NCBI GenBank assembly: GCA_964519665.1
Contig: CAZFIV010000022.1
Location: 1 to 64,000 of the forward strand
DNA from: JANQQN01 sp964519665
Lineage (GTDB): Bacteria > Myxococcota > Kuafuiibacteriia > Kuafuiibacteriales > Kuafuiibacteriaceae
Direction of reading: 5' to 3'
DNA: 64,000 nucleotides
Each line of letters begins with the position of its first letter. Within the stretch, counting starts at the first letter, position 1. Of this stretch, positions 1 through 12,600 are shown one piece after another. The translations under genes were made by a program, and so were the position numbers. The notes under the pieces were generated by a model. The model was not told the origin of the DNA. It searched no databases and saw only the letters and a program-made list of their open reading frames with translations.

Positions 1-550
1 AGGGCGACGATTCCGGCGAGGGCGACGATTCTGGTGAACGGGCCGACTCTGGCGAAGGCGGTGGCCAGCCCGAACCGCCCGAAGCGCCCGAAGCGCCCGA
101 ACCGCCGGATTCGCTGGAGGCCGGCCAACCGGCTTCACCACTATCGCCGGCCTCACCCGTCTGGCCGGACGCAGGCCAACCGGGCGCGTTGGTTTCATCC
201 GGCGCGCCGACCTCGTGAGCGGGATGACTCGAACCTTCCGGAGCGCCGGCGTTCGACCCCGACGGCGGCCATCGGAGTTGCTCTCCGTCGGGACCAGACA
301 TTAGCCCTACACCACGGTCTTGGCCCGGCTCCGAGCGGCTTTCGTCGGGTGGGGGGGCGGCCGGCTCTGGACGGGGCTGCTGCGCAGCCGCTCGGTCGTC
401 GCTGGCTGCGAGCGCCACCGGGTCAAAACCCGGAGGACGAACGATGATCACGTTCGAGCATCTCTTGCACCGGACCTTTACGCCCCGGCGGCCGAGCTTC
501 TCGTCGGCGATGAGATACTGGGCACCGCATTTGTCGCAGGAGAACTTCAT
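1..550 (-). CDS. MJ0042-type zinc-ribbon protein, GltJ/AgmX-like (3' end outside window)
   Basis: The minus frame from ATG at 550 stays open to base 1, giving 183 N-terminal residues; the rest lies outside the window. The N-terminus is a C4 zinc ribbon with CDKC at residues 5-8 and CKRC at 28-31, followed by IIVRP, which is the MJ0042/zinc_ribbon_4 pattern. After residue 50 the chain is Pro/Ser/Gly/Glu rich and disordered, with repeats such as GASGASGGSG near residues 155-165 and SPESSPSPESSP at the edge. In Myxococcus, GltJ (AgmX) starts with such a ribbon, which is followed by a GYF domain and a membrane segment. Here it lies 122 bp downstream of a giant TPR gene, as gltJ follows gltI. The ribbon call is firm. 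The GltJ identity is an inference, because the GYF and TonB-like parts are not visible; other ribbon proteins of Myxococcota share this start. Confidence 0.8.
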   Translation of the reverse strand, partial: MKFSCDKCGAQYLIADEKLGRRGVKVRCKRCSNVIIVRPPGFDPVALAASDDRAAAQQPRPEPAAPPPDESRSEPGQDRGVGLMSGPDGEQLRWPPSGSNAGAPEGSSHPAHEVGAPDETNAPGWPASGQTGEAGDSGEAGWPASSESGGSGASGASGGSGWPPPSPESARSPESSPSPESSP

Positions 551-672
551 GGGCTCGGCTCTGGGGTCGTCGATGGGTTGGTTGACACTCGGGTCGGGTC
601 GGTCCGACGGCGGCCCAACGATGCTAAGAATCGGCGACGGTTGGGGTCAATCGAACGGTTTGCGGGCACAGA

Positions 673-3600
673 TTACCTCGCAATGGCCAGGCCGAGGTTT
701 TCACGAAGCAGGAAGTGCTCCTCGCTCAGCACAAACAGCATAAGCTGTCGAACTCGGCCGCGGAAAGAAACACCCACCAGGTGATCCGATTCGCCCAAGC
801 CCTGCTCCGCCGCGACGACATCGCCGCACATCAGCATGGCCGCACGGGATGCGGAGTGTTCCGCACCTTCGAGGAATCGAGAGAGCCGTTTCATGTCTTT
901 CTTGTGGACGCAAGCGGCCACCGGCTCCCGCAGCGCCCGCAAGGCGCGGTCGGGCAGCCCGCGCTGGATCCGCAACCGCCACGTTTCGACTAACCTGGGA
1001 TCGAGCGTGTGGTCCACCCCGCTCCCCTGGGGAGCGAAAATTCGTATCGCGCCCTCGATCAGCGCCGCCACTTCTTCGGGAGGCAAAGCCCGAACGATCG
1101 CGAGCTCGGGACGCGCCGCGGCCATCTGGCGCCCCAGGGTCCAGGCGACCTGTCGAGTCGACGTCCACTTGAAAACCTCGTGCAAGGCACCGGCGAACAG
1201 GACCGGTTGGCTCCCCGGATAGAACCTCGGCGCCTGGGTGCTCCCAGGTCGGTGATAGTGCTCCATTTCGCCCACTGCCATCGCACCGGACAGACGCTGC
1301 CATACCGAAAAATAGCCGAGCGCCGCCCGGCCCCGTCGCCCTTTCGATAGGTCGACCCGCTCTTTTCGCCGATTGAGCGACAAGCCTTTGATCGCGTCGT
1401 CGAAAAGGTTGGGTGCGCCTCGATAGACCACACTGAGCACGTCCGACAGCGCGTTTCGACAGAGCGGGTGAATGACCTGCCCTCGCCACATCGAATCGGT
1501 GATCGCTCGTTGCGGCTCGGAGGTCGTCCGCTTGAGCAAGAGCGCGTAGGCCTTCGCCTCTTCTTCGGTGGCCGCACGCATCAGGATCAAGGCCGCGAGG
1601 GCGCAAAACGCCCGGTCGAGCTGGTCGACCGCGTGATAGAGCTCGAACAACCGCCGCGCGGGCTCGGCCGGATCGTCGACGAACGGCAGAACCCGCTGAT
1701 ACAGGGAGATCGCCTGCGGAGCGCTCTCTTCGCGCTTGCCGTAGATGCCGGCCAGCTTCAGCGCGATATCGTGAGCTTCCGGGTCGAGGCGACTCAACAC
1801 CACCTCATACGCGGTGCGCGCCCCATCCTCGTTCTTGAGTGCTTTGCTGTAGAGGTCGCCCAACGACTTCCACAGCACCAGTCGGGCCTTGCGCTGGTCC
1901 TTCGGAATCCGCCGGATCATCCGGAGATAGTTCTCTTCCAGGACCTTCCAGTTGCGGGTTTCGAACAAGATCTGCTCGATGCGTTGAAACGCATCGATGT
2001 ACATCGGATCGAGGTCTAGGGCCTGGTTCAGCACCTTGACCGCCGACAGCGGGTCTCGGCGCTGCCGAAAGTGGACCTCCGCCAGCTGCACCAGGGCACC
2101 CCGACGCTGAACCTGGTCATCGAGCGCCGCGGCCAGCTCTTCGAGCGCCTGCACCTGCCTTGGAACCTGGCTGGTTTCCTGGAACAGGCGCGCCAACGCC
2201 CGAAGCGTCGGCACGTCGAGGGGCTTGATGCGCCTCGCTTCGATGTAGGCATCGATGGCTCGGTAGGGCTCCCGGATGTACTCTTCGCACAACTCCGCCT
2301 GCTTTATGAGGGCCTCGAACCGTTCGTGCCCATCGAGCGCCGCGATCAGGCGCTCACGATAATCGTAGGCTTCCTCCCACGCCGCCTCTTCTTCGGCGAG
2401 GCGCGCCAACGCGCGCAGCGTCGGCGCGTGTCGGCGGTCGAGCTCGAGCGCCTTGCTGAAACTCGTCTTCGCGCGGTCGGTCTGACCGAGCCGAAGCGCG
2501 AGTTCACCGATCTGGCAGTACAGGTCGACGACTTCCGCGTCGGTCAGCGACGAGCGGTGCTGCAGCAAGATGGTGTGGAAGATGCGCATCGCATCGGACC
2601 ATCGCTCGGCCCTCAGCAACGAAGCGGCGAGGCCCTCGAGGGTCGGCAGATACGTCGCCTCGAGCTCGTAAGCGGCCAGATATCGCTCGAGCGCCCGTTG
2701 GTCGGCCTCGAGCTTCTCGCTGATGTAGGCGAGACGATAGTAGGTGCGTCCGAGCTCGGCGTGCTCATCGCGAGCGTGCAATACCTCGGACAGGCGCTCC
2801 AAAACCGACTCGGCCTCGACCCACCGCTCTTCGGAGAACAGAAGGTCGCCGGCCAATCTGAGCGCCGGCAGCGACTCGGGATGGGCCTCGAGCGCCTTGT
2901 CGAGCAGCCGCAGCGCTTGCGCGACGTCGTCGAACTCCCGGAGCGCCGCCTCCGCCGCGTCCCAATACAGTTCGGCTTGGGCGGCCGGCTCCGGCGTATG
3001 CCGAGCTTCCTGGGCCTGCAGCTGAATGGCCTCGGTGTGCTGTCCATCGGCGGCGAGCATCAGGCGCAAGGCGCGAATGGCCGGCGTATACGTGCCGTCG
3101 AGCTCGAGCGCGCGTTCGTAGGCGGCCCGCGCGGCGCTGCGGTCGCTCAGCATGTCTTCGCTGATCTTGCCGGACCGATAATACAGATGGACGGCCGTCG
3201 GCTCGTTGCCCCGCAGCTCGGCCTCCCGGCGCAGCATTTCGAGCGCCTGGAACCAGTTGCCGTGCCGCTCGTACAGGTCGCCCATCGCATGCAGCGACGC
3301 GGTGTCGTTCGGGTCGGCGGCCAGCGCCCGGTTGAACGCCTCTTCGGCCTGGTCGACCTGCTCAAGCTGACGGAGATGAACTTCACCGACTTGGCGGAGC
3401 AAGGGAACCTGCTGCACGGGGTCGAGGGTCAACTCGATCTGGCGCTCGAGCGCCTCGATGAGCGAGCTCCACTCCCCTGCTTCCCGCCACACCCGGGTCA
3501 ACGCCATGAGCGTCGGGCGGTGCTCGGGGTCGAGCTCCAGAATGCGAATCAGCGTGCGGCTCGCATTGTTGAGGTCCCGAAACCGCTCCTCGTGGATCGT

Positions 3601-6600
3601 CGCGATCTTGGTGAGCAGCGAGATCGACTCGGCGTCGCTTTGCGCCGACGCCGCCTGCCGTTCGTAGTTGTCGACCAGCTCCCCCCATCGCTCTTCTTGC
3701 GTGAGCAGCTGCTCTAGGGCGGCCAAGGCCGGAGCGTAGCGCTCGTCCAGCTCGAGCGCATCGCGGTACGCCTCGATGGCGCGCGGAATGTCGCGCAACC
3801 CCTGCGCCCACACGCCGCCGATCTCCGTTCGCAGGTCGAGCTGCTCTTCGAGCGTCTGGACCCGCTCGAGCCGACGCTCCAGGATATACAGAAGGGGCTG
3901 CCACTGGTCCTGCGACCGGAAGATCCGAGCCAGCTCGGAAGCCGCGAGGCCGTCGTCGGGGTCGAGGTCGAGCACGCGCTGCAGCGCGGCCACCGCCGAC
4001 TCGTGGTCGAACCGATGGACCTCATGGAGCTGCGCGATCTGGCGTAGTAGGCGCTTCTTCTCTTCGACGTCGGCGCTGAGATCGACCCGATCCGACAGCT
4101 GGTCGACCAGCGCCGACCAGCGCTCTTGCTGGGTGTACAGCGCGATGAGTCGGTCGCGCGCCACCTCGTCGTCGGCCCGCATCGACAGCACGATGCGGAA
4201 TTGCCGCTCGGCCTCCTCGAGCTCGCCGAGTCGGTCCAGACGAATCTCAGCCAGCCGGCGCCGAAGCTCGACGGCTCGGGTGGCCGGAACGAGGTCGACC
4301 TGCTCCTCGTACACCTCGGCGAGCAGATCCCAGTTGTCGGTTTCATCGGCCAAGCGTTCCGCGATCGCCTGGGCCTCCGCGTCCGCGCCGTCCTCGCCGA
4401 AGGCTCGGCACGCCACGGTAAACGCGAGCTCCGGCTGGCCGAGCCACTTTTCCTGAATCTGGATGATGGAGAACAGGAGCCGGCGCCGCTCCTCGGGCAC
4501 CTCGGTGACCTGCAACCGCCGGTTGTACAGCTCACCCAACTTCCGGTAGTCGCCGTGGCTTTCGTACGCCGCGGCCAGCGCCTCGTACGCCTTGACGCTG
4601 CTGGGCTCCAGGTCGAGCACCTGCTCGTAGGCGGCCACCGCCCCCGCCCGGCGGCCGATCTGCTCCTCGAAGACCCGCGCGATGTCGAACAGGATTTCGA
4701 TGCGCTGCCCGCGCGTTTCGGCGTACGCGGCCCGCGCGTTCATCACTTTGACCGCTTCGCCGTACGCGCCGGTGGCGACGAAGATCTCTTCGAGCCGCTT
4801 CAGCTCGGTGACCGTGTGAGGCCCCACGTCGAGCACGCGTTTCGCCGACTCGATCGCCTCGTCGCGCGAGTCGAGCTTGGTGAGGAAGACCTCGGCCAGC
4901 TCGAAGCGGATCTCTTTGACGCCCGCGGAGCTCGTCTGCAGCGGAATCAGCTTGCGTAGCCCGGCCACGAGGTCGGTCCACCGGCCCGACTCCCGGAAGA
5001 TCTGGCAGAGCGCTTCCACCGCCTCGACGTCGTTCGGATTGCGCTTGAGGATCTCGGTCCACGCGCTGACCGCTTCTTCCAGCGACCCGAGTCGGGTGCC
5101 GCGGACCAGCCCCAGCCGTCGTTGGATGCGCAGCATGGTGCGCTCGTCCTTGGCGTCCGTCAGCTGGCTCTCGAGAAGGTCGGCCAGCTCGGTCCACTGT
5201 TGGGTCCGCTCGAACAGCCGCTCGAGCGCCTCCAACGCCTCGGGGTGGTTCGGGTCGACCCGCCGTACCTGCGTCCACCAGTGAACGGCGTCTTCGGGCC
5301 GGTCGAGCCGCTCGTCCACCAGCTTCGCCATCCGGGCCCATAGACGCACCCGGCTCGGGACATCCGTCAGCTGCTCCGAGAGGGACTCGAGCACCTCGAA
5401 CAAGGCCTGAGGGTGGGTCTCGGAGTCGATCAAGCGCCCGAGCGCCGACAGCACAGTCGGATCGTCCGGTCGCAAGGCCCGCGCCCGCTGGTACCAGCGG
5501 ACCGACTCCTCCCGCTCGCCGAGCCACTCGTCCCAGATGCTGGCCAACCGCACGAGAAGCTCGAACTGGGCGTCGGCATCTTCCTCGACCAGCTCCGCTC
5601 GGCGTTCGAGGACGTCGGTGAGACCCGCCCAGCGGCCGAGGTCGGTGAACAGGGAGTCCAGGTTGGCGAGCGCCTCGGCGTCTCGAGGAGCGTCGGCCAA
5701 AACGATCTGCCACCAACGCGCTGCGAGCTCGGGGTCGCGCATCCGCTCGGTGACGATCCGGGCGATCCGACGGTCGAGCTCGGTACGGACTTCGGGGTCC
5801 GGCGCCTGCTCTCGCGCCTCCTTTAGGGCCTCGGCGAGCGCCTCGTGCTGACCGAGCTGCTCTCCCAGGGCCTCCAGCTCACTACGGACGTCCTCCAGGC
5901 CCGGCGCGTCGCGCAGGACCTGTGAGAACGCTTGGAACGCGAGCTCGGGCTGCCCCAGCTGGTCGCGATACAGCTGGGCTGCCTCCCGGTTCAGGCCCAC
6001 TCGGTCGATCGGGCGCCCCCCGCGAAGGCCGGCGCGAACGCGAAGAACCGAGATCAGGTCCGGCCACGCTTCGATGGCGCGCAAGGCGTCACTCAGAAGC
6101 TCACCGAATCGCTCGGCGGTGTCGGGGTCATCCTCGGCGACCGCATCCTCGAACCGTTCCTGCAGGAACTCGAGAGCCCCCGGATGCGAGGGCGACTCGG
6201 CGACCACGGCCCGCAGGAGCTGCTCCGCGGCCCCGAGGTCGCCTCGACCGGCATTGACCTGCGCCAGCCGTACTCGAGCGTCTCGGCCCTCGGACGTATC
6301 GGCCCGGGCCACCTCGACCAGCCGTTCGAGCACGTCGGCCAGCTCCGTGGTCCGATCTTCGGCGTCGCACAGCTCCGCCATCAAGCGGAGCGCCGATACA
6401 TCATCGGGTTTCAGCTCTACCGACCGGCGCAAGCTGGCGATCGCCCCCGGCCGGTCACCGAGCTGGGTCGCCTGCAGCTCGGCGAACTGGCCGAGCAGTC
6501 TGACCCGCTCTTCGTCGCTCCCCGACTGCGCGATTCGGCGCCGATAGACGTCGCCGAGGGAACCGAACTCGCCGGCCTGCGGCAGCAGGCGCTCGAGGGC

Positions 6601-9600
6601 GAGGAGCGCCTCCGCATCGCCCGGCGCCATATCGAGCACCTGGTTGTACTCCTCGATGGCTCGCCCCGGCTGCTCGAGGTGAAGGTCGTAGACCTCGGCC
6701 ACCCGACGCCGCAGGGCGAGGGCCAGGTCGGGCGAGCGAAGCCCATCGAGCTCATCGAGATAGAACCCAACGAGGTCCTCCATGAGGTCGGTGCGCTCGG
6801 CGAGTCTCTCGACCCGGGCGCGGACCGAGCCGTCGGTCAAGTCTTCGTGCAGCGCTCGACAGCCCCACGTGAAGGCTCGCTCGGGTCGACCCAACCGTGC
6901 CTCGTACACATCGGTGATCTCGAGGAACAGGCGCTTCTTGTCGGCGCTGGCGGCCGCGGCCCCCGCCTGAATCTCGAGGCATGTGATGTACTGCTCGAAC
7001 GCGCCGCTCGCGCGATAGACCGGGGCGAGCGCCGCCGCCGCGAGCGGTCGCGCCGGCCCTTCGTCCCGCAGGACCGCGGCGAGCCCCGCGATGGCGCCGG
7101 GATCTTCCGGGCGTACCTCGAGCGCCTTCGAAAACGCCATCACCGCCTGGACGTCGTCGTGAAGGTCGTTGCGGGCGAGACTGCCCATCCGCAGGAACAC
7201 TTGCGCCCGTTCGTCGCCTTCGACGACCTCGGCTTCCCGCTCGAGGGCCTTCCACAAGTCCTCGAGGCGTCGGGTGCGCTCGCACAGCGCTGCCATCTTG
7301 CGCAACAGGGTCAGATCATCGGGCTTTCGTTCCAGCAGAGCACGATAGGCCTCGAACGTCGTATCGTCGTCCGTGGTGTCCGCCACCTCCGCCAAGCGCC
7401 GCCACAACGGCTCGCTGGTTTCGGCATCGTCGCCGGCCCGGCGCAGGAGTCCCCGGTAGACCGTCAGCAGTCCGGCCGCGTTCTCGGTCCGCTGGTACAG
7501 TCGCTCGAGCGCCTCGAGGGCCTCCGGATCGTCGACGGACAGGCCCAACACCCGATTGTACAGCGGGATGGCCGCCTCTGGACGATCCAGGCGGTGGTCG
7601 TAGATCGATGCGGCCCGTCGGGCTAGGCGCAGGGCGAGGGCCGGATCGCTGATCGAGGGCACGGCCTGACCGTAGACGTCGGCCAGCTCTTCCTCCGTCC
7701 CGGAAGCCTCGGCGAGGCGGCCCAGCGCTTCGGCCAGGTCGCTGTCGTTCGGAAAGAGCGCAAACGCCCGAGCGAGGCCCATGAAGGCCATCTCGGGCTT
7801 CTGAAGCTCCCGCTCATACAGACCGGCCACTTCGAGCAGGAGCCGCTTGCGGAGCGGTCGATCGATCGTGCCCGCGATTTGGGCTTCTTTCGCCGCGACC
7901 AGTTTCGTCGTTTCGCCGCGCTCGGCCCAGTGAATCTCGAGCCGCTGACCCGCCTCGGCGGCCAGCTCGGGCAGCGTGTCCTTGGCGGTGTTCATCAGGT
8001 CGTTGAGGCCGTGCACCGCCTTGTCGAAGAAATCCTCGGCGGAGGCGGGATCCATGTCCAAGACCTCCCCGTAGGCGGTCACCGCGCCGCGGGGGTCCTC
8101 GATCAGGCGATGACGAAGCTGAGCGAGCTTGAAGAGCGATTCGGCGCGACGAAGACCCGACCGATGCCGGGCCGCCGCTTCGAGAACCCGAGCCAAGTCG
8201 TGGTAGGCCCGGCTTTCGTTGTAGAGTTGCTCGAGCTGCTCGAGGGCCCTCGGGTGGCCGGGCAGCTGCTGCAGGACCTGCTCGTACTCGAACGCGGCCG
8301 ACGCGCGGTCGCCGAGCCGGCCTTCGAGGATCGCGGCGGCCGAAACCAGATGGTCGGCCCGCGCTTTGGCGTCGTCGGCGAGGGTCGCGAGCCTCTTTTG
8401 GACCCCGACCTGCTCGCGGGCATCGCCGTCTTGCGCATACAGCCGGTCGAGCTCGAGAAGCGGCTCTCGCGCGCTCGGTTGGTCGTTGTAAGCCTGCTCC
8501 CAGATCGCGATGGCGCGGCGCCGATCGCCCAGCTTGTTCTCCGCGTAGCCAGCCAGCTTGGCTCGCAGCGCGGCCCGAGCCGGATGCTGCGCTGGCAGGG
8601 CGTCGGCCCGTTTCTGCAGGCGGACCATCATGTCTTCGACCTGCCCACACGCGATGCCTAGACGCTCGAGCGCTTCCAGGGTCTCGGCCTGCTCGGGCGC
8701 CTCAACAAACGCTCTTGTGGCGGCCCGAAACGCCTGGTCGGGCCTTCCGAGACGCTCCTCGTAAATCGATCGGATCGCCACGAGCCGCTCGACCCGCTCG
8801 GATGGTTCGGCCGCGCGGTCGACCATGGTCTCGTAGGTCTCGACCAGACGGGCCCAATCGCCCACCCGTCGGTAGACGGGCTCGAGCGCCTCGGCCGCTT
8901 CCTTCGCATGTGCGCCGTCGAGCAACGCCTCCAGCCCGGTCCGGGCGCCGACATGGTCGGGCTGGGCCTCGAGCGCGCCCCGATAGGTCTCTATCGCGCC
9001 CTGATCATCACCGAGCTCGAGGTATACTTCGGCGAGCGCGACCGATACCCGAGCTCGCTCGAGGGGCGCTTCGATGAGGCTGACCTCGGCGACCATTGCA
9101 TCCCGAAGATCGGCCTTGCGGTCGGTGAGACGATAATAGCGGCCGAGCTCCTGCCAGATCGACCGATCGTCCGGGCGCAGTTCTCGGGCCCGCTCGAGCA
9201 CTTTGAGCGCCTGCGGGATGTCTTCGGCAGTCTGCTCGAAGACCGCGGCCGCTCGTTTGAAGAACTTGACGGCCGTCTCCGGGTCGTCGGCCGCCTCCGC
9301 CCGCGCGACCAGGACGACCGCGAGGGCCTCCGGACGGTCGCCAGCGGCCGTCAAACGCTCCAGAGCCTCGAGCGCTTCGAGGTCTGACGGGTCGCGGTCG
9401 ACCAGCCGCTGCCAGGTGTCCTTGGCGCGGGCCGGGGCTCCCGCGGCGCCGTCATACAGGCGCGCCAGAGCCCGCAGCAGCTCGGTGTCGTCGGGCGACT
9501 GCTCGACCGCGTACTCGTATACCTGCGCGAGCTCCTTCGAACGATGGGCCAAGGCTGCGAGGTCGGCGAGCTGCTGAAGCGCGTCGTGGGCGACCAACCC

Positions 9601-12600
9601 CTCTTGAAAGGCGCGGGTGAGGACCTCGAACGCCGTCCCCGGGTCGTCGAGCTCATCAGCGGTGATCCGCACGACCCGAAGGAAAAGAGCCCGACGGGTT
9701 TCGGGCTCCCGGACCGCGCTGAGCTGCGCTTGCAACGCCCGCACCGTGGCCGCGGGATCACCGGAAGCCTCGTAGACCGGTGCCAAGATCGCCCCTGCCG
9801 CCCCTCGGTGCTCTTCATCGTCGAGCAACGCCTCGAGTCCTCGGATCGCCGGGGGGTGGTCGGGCCGCAATCCGAGGGCCGCCCGATAGCGCTCGATCGC
9901 CGCCGGCGAATCGGCCAAGTGTTGGGCCAAGACCACGCCGGCCTTCGACTCGACCGAAACCCTGACGTCGGGGTCTTCGCTCGAGTCGCGAAGGCGGTCG
10001 AGCACCTGCACCAGCTCTCGCCACTGCTGCGAGCGCTCCAGCAGCTCGGCCAAACGACCGAGGATGGCGCCTTCGGTCGGCGCTTCTGCCAATAGGCTCC
10101 GGAGGGTATCGGCGGCCTGGGCGGGCTCGTCGAGGCGACTGTCTTGGAGGTTGGCGAGGGCGAGGCCGTACTGGATCTTCGCGGCTGGATCCTGGGTCCC
10201 GTGCAGGCGGGTCTTCAGGAGCTCGGCCAGTTCTTGGTAGCGCTCGGACTGGCCCAAAAGCCTCTCGAGGGCCGCCAGCGCCTGCCCGTGTTGCGCGTCG
10301 GCGTCCAGGGCCCCCCGGTAGGCCTCGATGGCGCCCTCCGGGTCCCCGAGGGGGTCTTCGCGCAGCTCTCCAAGGCGATACGCGAGGGCGGCGACGACCT
10401 CGGGCCTCTGCTCGGCCGCCGTGAGCGACGCGAGCACCTCGGCCGAAGCCTCGGGGATGCCGGTTTCTCGGCCCAAGCGAATGAGCGCTGGCAGCAGCGC
10501 CTCGTGGTCGGGCGCCTGGCGAAGCCCCTCCGCCACCAGCTCGAAGGCCCGTCCCGGGTCATTCAACCGCGTCTCGGCGATCTGCGCCGCTCGCCGGGCC
10601 GCACTGGTTCGCGCTTCAACCGAATCCTCGTACTCGGCGAGGCGAGCCAACATATCAACCTGAGGCCCGTATTGCCCGCGCTGGCTGTAGATCGGCTCCA
10701 ACGCGCGGGCGATGGCCAAGGGCTGAACGTTGCGCGCGATCAGTCCGGCCAGCCCTTCGATGACCTGAGGATCGTCAGGAACCCGGGCCAGAAGCTCCAA
10801 GAAGACCGATGCCGCCTCGTCGGTCTTCTCGAGCGGACCCGCCAGCAGGCGAGCTCTCCGCACCATGAGCGCGCTCTTGTCGTCGTCGGACTCGGCCACC
10901 GCCTCCCGACGGACCAAGATCTTCTCGAGCTCTTCGTGGTGGCCGAGCCGTCGATGAAGGTCGTCGAGGTTGGCCAGCGCCGCCGGATGCTGGGGGTCGA
11001 GCTGCAACACGGCCTCGAACGTGGTCGCCGCTTCATCGGTGCGCCCGAGGTCGCGGTCTTGCACCGCCCCGATCCGAGCCATCAGCAAGGCCCGTTCGGC
11101 CGTCGTCTCGGCCCCGTCGATCCGCCCCAGCAGGACTTCGATCAGCGCTTCCGGGTCATCTTGCTCGCCCAACAATCGCTCGAGGGCCGAGCGGGCCTCG
11201 TCGTTGCGGGGATCGAGCTTCAATGCTTCGCGGTAGGCGTTGATGGCCTCGCGGGGGCGGGGGAGGCGCTCGTCGTACAACCGCCCCGCCGCCAACCACA
11301 TCTCGACCGCCGCGGGCCCGGTGGAGATCTGCGCGACGGTCGCATAGCTCTGGGCGAGCGGGAGGTACCGCTGCAGCTGTTCGGCCGCCGTCGCCCAGTC
11401 GGTTCGCATCCGGGCTGGGTCGAGCTCGAACAGCTGCCGAAGGACGCTCAGGCGCTCATCAGGGCCGACCGCTCGCGCCACTTCGGCCATCTGGTGCAGC
11501 ATGTCGAGCCGCGCGCCCCGGTCCGGCGCGTAGGTGAGCAGCACCCGGAGCACGCCCAGTTGAGCGATGTGTTCACCCGCATCTCGGTACAATGCGCGCA
11601 GAGCTCTCGAAGCGACGAAGTTGGACGCGTCGCGGGTGAGCACGGCTTCGAAGTGCGCCCGCGACCGCTCCGAGTCTTCGAGGCGCTGCAGATACAGGCG
11701 CCCCAGCTCCAGGTGCGCCCGAATCTGCGGGTAAGCGTCCGAAGTCGCGGCGAGGTACGTCTCCAACACCACCGCGTATTCTTCGAAGCGCTCTTCTTCG
11801 ACCAGCAGGGCACCGCTTCGCTCCACCGCCCGGCGATGGTCCGGTCGGATGGCGAGCACCCGACGATAGGCGTTGAGGGCGGCACCTCTCGCTTCCTTTG
11901 CGGCCTCGGTGCTGGCGCCTTCGGACAGCGCCGACTCCGACAATCGAGCCACCCGCATCAAGATCTCGACTTTGCCCCTCGGATCTCGGACCGCCGCCAC
12001 CATCCCGTTGAGACGGCGCGCCAGGTCGGCCAAGCGCCCCTGGCCGGTGTGCACCGACTCCAGAAAGTCGAGCGCCGGAGGGTACCCGGGCATCAGGAGC
12101 ATGCAGCGTTCGATCAGCTCGTCGGCGCGGACGGGGTCCTGGCCGTAGGCGTACACGAGCTCTGCGGCTTGCAAGTAACATTGCGCCGCCTGCTCCTTGT
12201 CGCGCGATTCGAAGCCTGCGCTGCGCAATCGCTCGGCGGCCTCTTCCCAAGACTGCCGCAGATGAGCGAGCTCGTCGAGCCGGCTCAGGGCCGCTTCTTG
12301 TCCCAGCTCCCGCGCCCGTTCTAGACAAGCCTCGGCGAGATCGTGTTCGGTGGCGTGGGGTAAAAGGAGAAGGCCGAGCTCGAGGTAACCATCCGCGAGA
12401 TCCCCGATCGCTCGGATCGCCTGCCCAGCCTCGCCATCAGGCGGGGCACCGGCCATATCGACGGTGTCTTGGGGCTCGGCATCGGACGCCGAGCCGACCG
12501 GAACCTCGTCTTCACCGGCCGCGGCGTCCGGAGCGCCCACGACTTCCGCCTGGTCGTCGAGCACCCGCTTCGCGTCGGACCACCGACGCTCGGCGAGAAA

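Noticed and set aside
10144..12324. Long plus-strand open frame of 726 codons inside the giant TPR gene
   Set aside because: It is antisense to a repeat-rich, high-GC gene where open frames are common; it has no domain and no start context.
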